From Sphaerospermopsis torques-reginae ITEP-024 (GTDB lineage: Bacteria > Cyanobacteriota > Cyanobacteriia > Cyanobacteriales > Nostocaceae): DNA of 64,000 nt. Where the stretch lies: the NCBI RefSeq assembly GCF_019598945.1, contig NZ_CP080598.1:4340001-4404000 (forward strand), read 5' to 3'. Numbering within the stretch: position 1 is the first letter of the stretch; every line of letters begins with the position of its first letter. Shown here in pieces: positions 60,065-64,000 of this stretch. A program made the position numbers and the translations under genes. The notes under the pieces were generated by a model. That model saw nothing but the letters and a program-made list of their open reading frames with translations. It was not told where the DNA came from and searched no databases.

Positions 60065-61130
60065 CTGACACCTTTTTAAATAAACTAATTAATGTATCTG
60101 CTAACTGATCATAAAAAAAGTAATCATGAGCGCCAATTGTTTTAATATGTTTACCTCCAAATTGACTTTTAAATTGAGAAAATTTGGCATAACCGTGATT
60201 AGGATCACGGGTAAAACCATAGAAATCATAAACTTGACAACCGCGATTTTTTGTCCTTTGGATAGCTTGCCAATGTAAGCCATAATTTGCCATGACTTGT
60301 TTATATAATAAGTTGCTGCCACCATATAAATAAGTTGCTGTATGACCACAATATACTACTAAAATAGCAGATATTATTTCTCCATTCCAACTAGCTAAAC
60401 CAATTTCTGCCATATTTTCTTTAAATAACGTTTGACAGAGATTGATAAAAAAGCTGTATGGTTCACCAAAAAATTCTTGACGTTCTACAGTTTCCCAGAA
60501 TAAATTATAGAATTTCGGTATAGTTTGGGAATCATTACTAAATTCAATTTTCACCCCATAACGTTGACTGAGGCGAATATTATAACGCCCTTTTGGTTTC
60601 ATAGATGCTAAAATTTCATCTACACTTGGACGTAAATCAATTAATAAAGTTTCACAAGGTAATAAGTCAGCAGGTGCGCGAACAAAATCTTGAAGATAAT
60701 CAGGTTTTTCCTGCCATAATGGTTCAATGCGAAGAGCAACAGCACCCTGTTCTCTGGCTAAAATTTCCCCTTTCTCTAACAATAACTTCATCCCTATTTC
60801 TGAAGCATTTTCTGAAGTATTTTCTGGTAAAATAGGACCACCAGGAGTAAATAATAAATTGGCTTTATTAGTATGGGGATATAAATAATAAATACACCCA
60901 CCCACTAAATCATTATTTTCTGAATATAATCCATAACGAAAGGTTTTATAACCTTCTATTTCTTTAAAATCTGCCCAAATTGTAGTTTGCATAAAGCAAC
61001 CCTTGGGAGTAGATTTAACTAACAAATTCCAAGCTGTATTTTCGGAAGCTTGTAATTCTCGAACTGTTAAGGATATTTTATTTTTCTCTGCTATGGTTGG
61101 GTGATAATTATCAATATTCATCATCTTCAT
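60057..61130 (-). CDS. FemAB/FemX-like GNAT-fold aminoacyl transferase
   Basis: 357 residues with two GNAT-like halves: FMQTTIWADFKEIEGYKTFR and GPILPEN in the first, MKPKGRYNIRLSQRYGVKI in the middle and TYLYGGSNLLYKQVMANYGL, YDFYGFTRDPNHGYAKFSQF in the second. FemX-type enzymes use aminoacyl-tRNA to add residues to the peptidoglycan stem peptide; related family members modify other amines. Its place between speE and DUF350 is unusual and suggests transfer to or from polyamine-modified envelope, an inference. 2-base gap after the speE stop. Confidence 0.88.
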   Translation of the reverse strand: MKMMNIDNYHPTIAEKNKISLTVRELQASENTAWNLLVKSTPKGCFMQTTIWADFKEIEGYKTFRYGLYSENNDLVGGCIYYLYPHTNKANLLFTPGGPILPENTSENASEIGMKLLLEKGEILAREQGAVALRIEPLWQEKPDYLQDFVRAPADLLPCETLLIDLRPSVDEILASMKPKGRYNIRLSQRYGVKIEFSNDSQTIPKFYNLFWETVERQEFFGEPYSFFINLCQTLFKENMAEIGLASWNGEIISAILVVYCGHTATYLYGGSNLLYKQVMANYGLHWQAIQRTKNRGCQVYDFYGFTRDPNHGYAKFSQFKSQFGGKHIKTIGAHDYFFYDQLADTLISLFKKVSGG

Positions 61131-61132
61131 CT

Positions 61133-62596
61133 TTAATTATTTCGCATTCTTTTAATAATGCTATATATCCAGTAACTACTAAATAACGTGAATATAAAAC
61201 CGATGATTTTACCATCACCAGTACCATCGTTATAACTACTACTGCTGCTACTGCTACTTCTACCATAATATGAGCCTTTAGCAAATACCGAATCTGGTGC
61301 TACTAAATTAGTCATTAACAGTGTTATAGACAACAAAGTAATAAATTCAACCATTTTAGGGTTTAACGTGCCTAAAGGCTGATTATACTTAATTTTATCA
61401 GCAAAATGCCTCAATTCACTAGCAATTTGTGGTGGTAATTCCTGCGCTCTAGTTAGTAAAGTATTGAGTAATTTGTTAATGTCTATTTCTGATAATAATC
61501 CTTGGAGATTATCTAACCAAGATGTTGTCATCTTAGGTTCATGGTAGGGATGACGTACTGGTACAAATTGGTTAATATCTGGTAAGTCTTTTTCTGCATC
61601 GGGAGCAGCATAAATATTTTCTAACCAAAACTTAGCTACAGATTCCAAATCTAAGGAATTAATATTTTCTATTTCGGCGTTGAACTGTTCATCAATGTCT
61701 AAAAAATCCACATATTCACCAGAATTTAATAGTATATCTTCTGGGTTAGATGGATAATTCAAAAGATAATAAAATAACTGTTCATTTTCTAAGGTGTGAA
61801 TAGTTACCTGATGACGATTTGTTGCTATTTCTTGTTCAATTCTAAAGACTTGAAGTAACTTTTCAGGGGTTAAATAATTTAAATGATTTGGGAAATCAAT
61901 GTTTTCAATTTCTGTCCTCAAAATTCTTTGTGTTGAACCTAAAAAGAAACCCCAATCACCATAATTATGGTTAATAAATGAGGGAATTTGAATTTGTAGG
62001 GGTTTAGTTGCAAAATTGACTGATAGCAAGGTTTGATATAAACACCAAAAAGCGTGAGTATCATAATTTGGTGAAACTCCGTTAACAGCAACTATTCCAG
62101 AAGGAATTAAAATACGATTAACTTCTTGAAACCATTCTTGACTATAGATTTTTGCGTCTTCAGCGGATTTAGGACAGGTGAAATCACAAATTACCAGATG
62201 ATAAGAATCATCAACTAATTCTCTCACAAATCCAAAGGCTTCTTGAGTGTATAGTGTAACTTTTTCATGTTCTAAGCTGCCTAAATTGTAAGGTTTAAAT
62301 ACTGTATTTGCTAAGTTAATAACATCTGGGTTATAGTCTACTAAATCAATGCTTTTTACCTGAGAAAAACGCAGAATATCTCTAGCAGCTAATCCATCAC
62401 CACCACCACAAATCAAAACCCGTAAATCTGTATCAGGAAATCTTTGGACAGCTAAAGATAGAGCAGGAATTACTAAATTTTCATGATAAATTGCCTCATC
62501 AGCACTATCAAACTGTAAATCTCCATTGATATAAAACGCAATACCATGATCATAGTTTTCAACAAATAAGGAAATAGACATAGAAACTTTACCCAA
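61133..62596 (-). CDS. speE: Membrane-anchored spermidine synthase-like protein
   Basis: 487 residues. The N-terminal 240 residues form the aminopropyltransferase fold: ADEAIYHENLVIPALSLA, SAM-like site LRVLICGGGDGLAARDIL and catalytic-region VICDFTCPKSAEDAKIYSQE. A long linker follows, then a C-terminal membrane helix (ITLLSITLLMTNLVAP), a Ser/Tyr-rich segment (eight Ser in a row) and a second helix (IIGFIFTLFSSYWIYSII). The usual DxxxP and PADLLY-type features are only partly conserved, so the substrate may differ. It overlaps the DUF4178 gene by 8 bases. Confidence 0.87.
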   Translation of the reverse strand: MGKVSMSISLFVENYDHGIAFYINGDLQFDSADEAIYHENLVIPALSLAVQRFPDTDLRVLICGGGDGLAARDILRFSQVKSIDLVDYNPDVINLANTVFKPYNLGSLEHEKVTLYTQEAFGFVRELVDDSYHLVICDFTCPKSAEDAKIYSQEWFQEVNRILIPSGIVAVNGVSPNYDTHAFWCLYQTLLSVNFATKPLQIQIPSFINHNYGDWGFFLGSTQRILRTEIENIDFPNHLNYLTPEKLLQVFRIEQEIATNRHQVTIHTLENEQLFYYLLNYPSNPEDILLNSGEYVDFLDIDEQFNAEIENINSLDLESVAKFWLENIYAAPDAEKDLPDINQFVPVRHPYHEPKMTTSWLDNLQGLLSEIDINKLLNTLLTRAQELPPQIASELRHFADKIKYNQPLGTLNPKMVEFITLLSITLLMTNLVAPDSVFAKGSYYGRSSSSSSSSYNDGTGDGKIIGFIFTLFSSYWIYSIIKRMRNN

Positions 62597-63239
62597 ATAT
62601 CATTAAAAATATACCGATGGACAAAAATATGAGCGCAATTATTAATTCAATAATTAATTCAGGTTTCCACCTCAATAGCTGACGTTGCGAACCTACGCCT
62701 TTTTGAATATTATGAGATTCTTCAGGCTTGACTATTTTGCTTGAGTAAATCTCTAATTGTAGATTGGGAAAAGCTTCTATTGCTAAATTTACACAATGGT
62801 CTTTATCCCAATAATTCCAAGTAATGCGAGATTTTGTTTTCCCTTCAGAATCATAACTTCCTTCAGTTTGTGAATCGAAATAATAGGATTTATAAAAAAG
62901 TTTTAATTCTGGATAAGGGGTATTTAATGCTTGCATTTCTTTCCATAATGTAGTTAATTGTAGTTGATCTTTGGGAAAATCTGGAGTATATAAAGACACA
63001 TTATGTAACTGGTGGGAAATATACCAAGTTACAGAGTTCATTTCCTCACTGGGGTCATATTCTCGTAATAAGTAATATTCCGAACCACCGGAGGAGACTA
63101 ACAACCATTCCTCTGTTTGATAACCTTGGGGATCTTGGTAGGTGCTGTAATCTTTTATATCCCAATCTACACCAGAATATCTGACGCGATCGCCCGGACG
63201 CAAGGCATGAAGTTGAGTTTCAATACTAACTGTATACAT
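62589..63239 (-). CDS. DUF4178-family protein with C-terminal membrane helix
   Basis: 216 residues. DUF4178 beta-rich domain (LRPGDRVRYSGVDWDIKDYS, EEWLLVSSGGSEYYLLREYD, TWNYWDKDHCVNLAIEAFPN) ends in one membrane helix (IIELIIALIFLSIGIFLMIF). First gene of the leftward operon DUF4178-speE-FemX-DUF350. DUF4178 is known from these polyamine/DUF350 membrane-stress clusters; biochemical role unknown. Confidence 0.87.
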   Translation of the reverse strand: MYTVSIETQLHALRPGDRVRYSGVDWDIKDYSTYQDPQGYQTEEWLLVSSGGSEYYLLREYDPSEEMNSVTWYISHQLHNVSLYTPDFPKDQLQLTTLWKEMQALNTPYPELKLFYKSYYFDSQTEGSYDSEGKTKSRITWNYWDKDHCVNLAIEAFPNLQLEIYSSKIVKPEESHNIQKGVGSQRQLLRWKPELIIELIIALIFLSIGIFLMIFG

Positions 63240-63420
63240 ACAGGTTTAACTATGAGTAACTGTAACTTTCACAACCGAGTTGAGACTTACATTACTATAT
63301 GATCTATTTCTCGTTTTTTGCTAGAAAATTTTAAATCACTTTACAAAATAGAGTTTTACCCTGTTCCCTCTTACTGTATAAACTAAATCTGATGAAAATA
63401 GAATCTTTTTCCTGACTCCT

Positions 63421-63449
63421 GTAAGGGTTCAGCACTGCTAAACCCCTAC
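63421..63449. repeat. Imperfect hairpin repeat (possible terminator of the MscS gene)
   Basis: GTAAGGGTTCAGCA and TGCTAAACCCCTAC form a stem with one mismatch, 20 bases after the stop of the MscS gene (leftward). Common dispersed palindrome in cyanobacteria. Confidence 0.6.
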
Positions 63450-63468
63450 AAAATTCTACGTAATTAAA

Positions 63469-64000
63469 TCAAACGCTACGCATATAAACTTCTCTAATTG
63501 GAAAAGGAATTTCAATACCTTCTTGTTGATAGCGTTTGTGTAACTTCTTCACCAACAAATGTTTACCAATGCGCTGGTCAAAATATTCACTGACTCGCAT
63601 ATAAAGAGTATAATCTATGCTAAAATCATTGAAAGTGTGAAACCTCAGATAAGGTTCAATCTGAATTAATTCTGGTGCAATTTCCTGCATCACTTCTTTA
63701 GCGACTTCTATAGTCACTTTTTCCACTAATTCCAAATCGCTATCATAACTAACACCCACATTCATAGTTAAAGTAATTTCTTTTGCAGGTAGATGATAAT
63801 TAGTAAAAATTGCTGAAGCCAACTTAGAATTAGGAACAATAATCACATTATTAGAAATTTCCTTGATTGTGGTGTTTCGCCAAGTAATATCTGTGACATA
63901 ACCTTGATGACCATCATCTAATTTAACATAATCCCCTGCTCTTACCTGCTTAGAAATAACTAAATAAAAACCAGAAAATAAATTAGCTAAGGTGTCTTGG
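63469..64000 (-). CDS. MscS-family mechanosensitive channel (5' partial)
   Basis: The last 176 residues or so of a mechanosensitive channel; the frame is open to the right edge, so the start lies beyond the window. The pore-helix and beta-domain signatures are present: ANLFSGFYLVISKQVRAGDY, GYVTDITWRNTTIKEISNN, VIIVPNSKLASAIFTNYHLP and the C-terminal mixed domain ending IPFPIREVYMRSV. It opens under membrane tension to release solutes after osmotic downshock. Confidence 0.93.
   Translation of the reverse strand, partial: QDTLANLFSGFYLVISKQVRAGDYVKLDDGHQGYVTDITWRNTTIKEISNNVIIVPNSKLASAIFTNYHLPAKEITLTMNVGVSYDSDLELVEKVTIEVAKEVMQEIAPELIQIEPYLRFHTFNDFSIDYTLYMRVSEYFDQRIGKHLLVKKLHKRYQQEGIEIPFPIREVYMRSV

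Overview
The window is chromosomal DNA of a filamentous, heterocyst-forming cyanobacterium (order Nostocales, in the Anabaena/Dolichospermum/Nostoc range). The evidence is the gene content: chlB, petH, prk, Ycf46/Ycf35 homologues, a CAAD protein, a patB/cnfR regulator with fdxB beside it, and a cox operon next to patB. Other support comes from many HIP1 octamers (GCGATCGC), abundant heptamer tandem repeats (STRR type), low GC content and many dispersed repeats. No rRNA, tRNA, CRISPR array or complete transposase gene was found.

Layout. 1-1.4 kb: 3' end of chlB. 1.4-5.2 kb: accessory island with a small RHH-like protein and a possible Tse2-like toxin, two orphan genes, a degraded gene, and a PIN-domain protein with an unknown partner. 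5.2-7.3 kb: ArsC/Spx-like protein, CDO-type cupin and a TPR-like protein, of the kind found near nif genes. 7.3-10 kb: tandem and dispersed repeats, a kinase/FGE chimeric pseudogene and a Uma2 gene. 10-16.8 kb: heterocyst/nitrogen-fixation block, coxB-A-C, fdxB and the divergent patB (cnfR). 17-20 kb: copper-storage-like protein, small thylakoid-type protein and modD. 19.7-26.9 kb: an array of accessory genes (VapBC-like pairs, MNT/HEPN, HigBA-like, an FGE-like protein and a pentapeptide protein) separated by copies of one composite repeat. Four of these units share a 23-bp dyad just upstream of the first gene. 27-33.6 kb: ycf46, ycf35, DUF2997, an AAA ATPase plus Toprim-like pair, GrpE-like and Hsp70-like genes. 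33.8-57 kb: mostly housekeeping (pcrA, histidine kinase, CAAD protein, hom, petH, prk, metK, uvrA) mixed with accessory genes. 57-63.2 kb: SLH protein, speD-like gene and a tight DUF4178-speE-FemX-DUF350 operon. The window ends inside an MscS channel gene.

Functional connections. The cox operon, fdxB, patB, modD and the nif-associated small genes all point to microoxic nitrogen fixation in heterocysts; a perfect GTA-N8-TAC (NtcA-type) site lies between fdxB and patB. The polyamine/FemX/DUF350/DUF4178 operon looks like an envelope-stress or envelope-modification system.

Most interesting points: (i) the 3' end of the FGE-like gene at 24722-25849 looks like the variable region of a diversity-generating retroelement target (a run of NNC codons in a lectin-fold C-terminus), and the chimeric pseudogene at 8.0-8.9 kb ends in a related region; (ii) the repeat-delimited gene array with a shared 23-bp dyad; (iii) two clean MITE-like insertions, one of which breaks a HEPN toxin gene; (iv) the ATPase/Toprim-like pair and the PIN/partner pair as candidate defence modules. 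All functional assignments rest on reading the sequence only; no database search was run.
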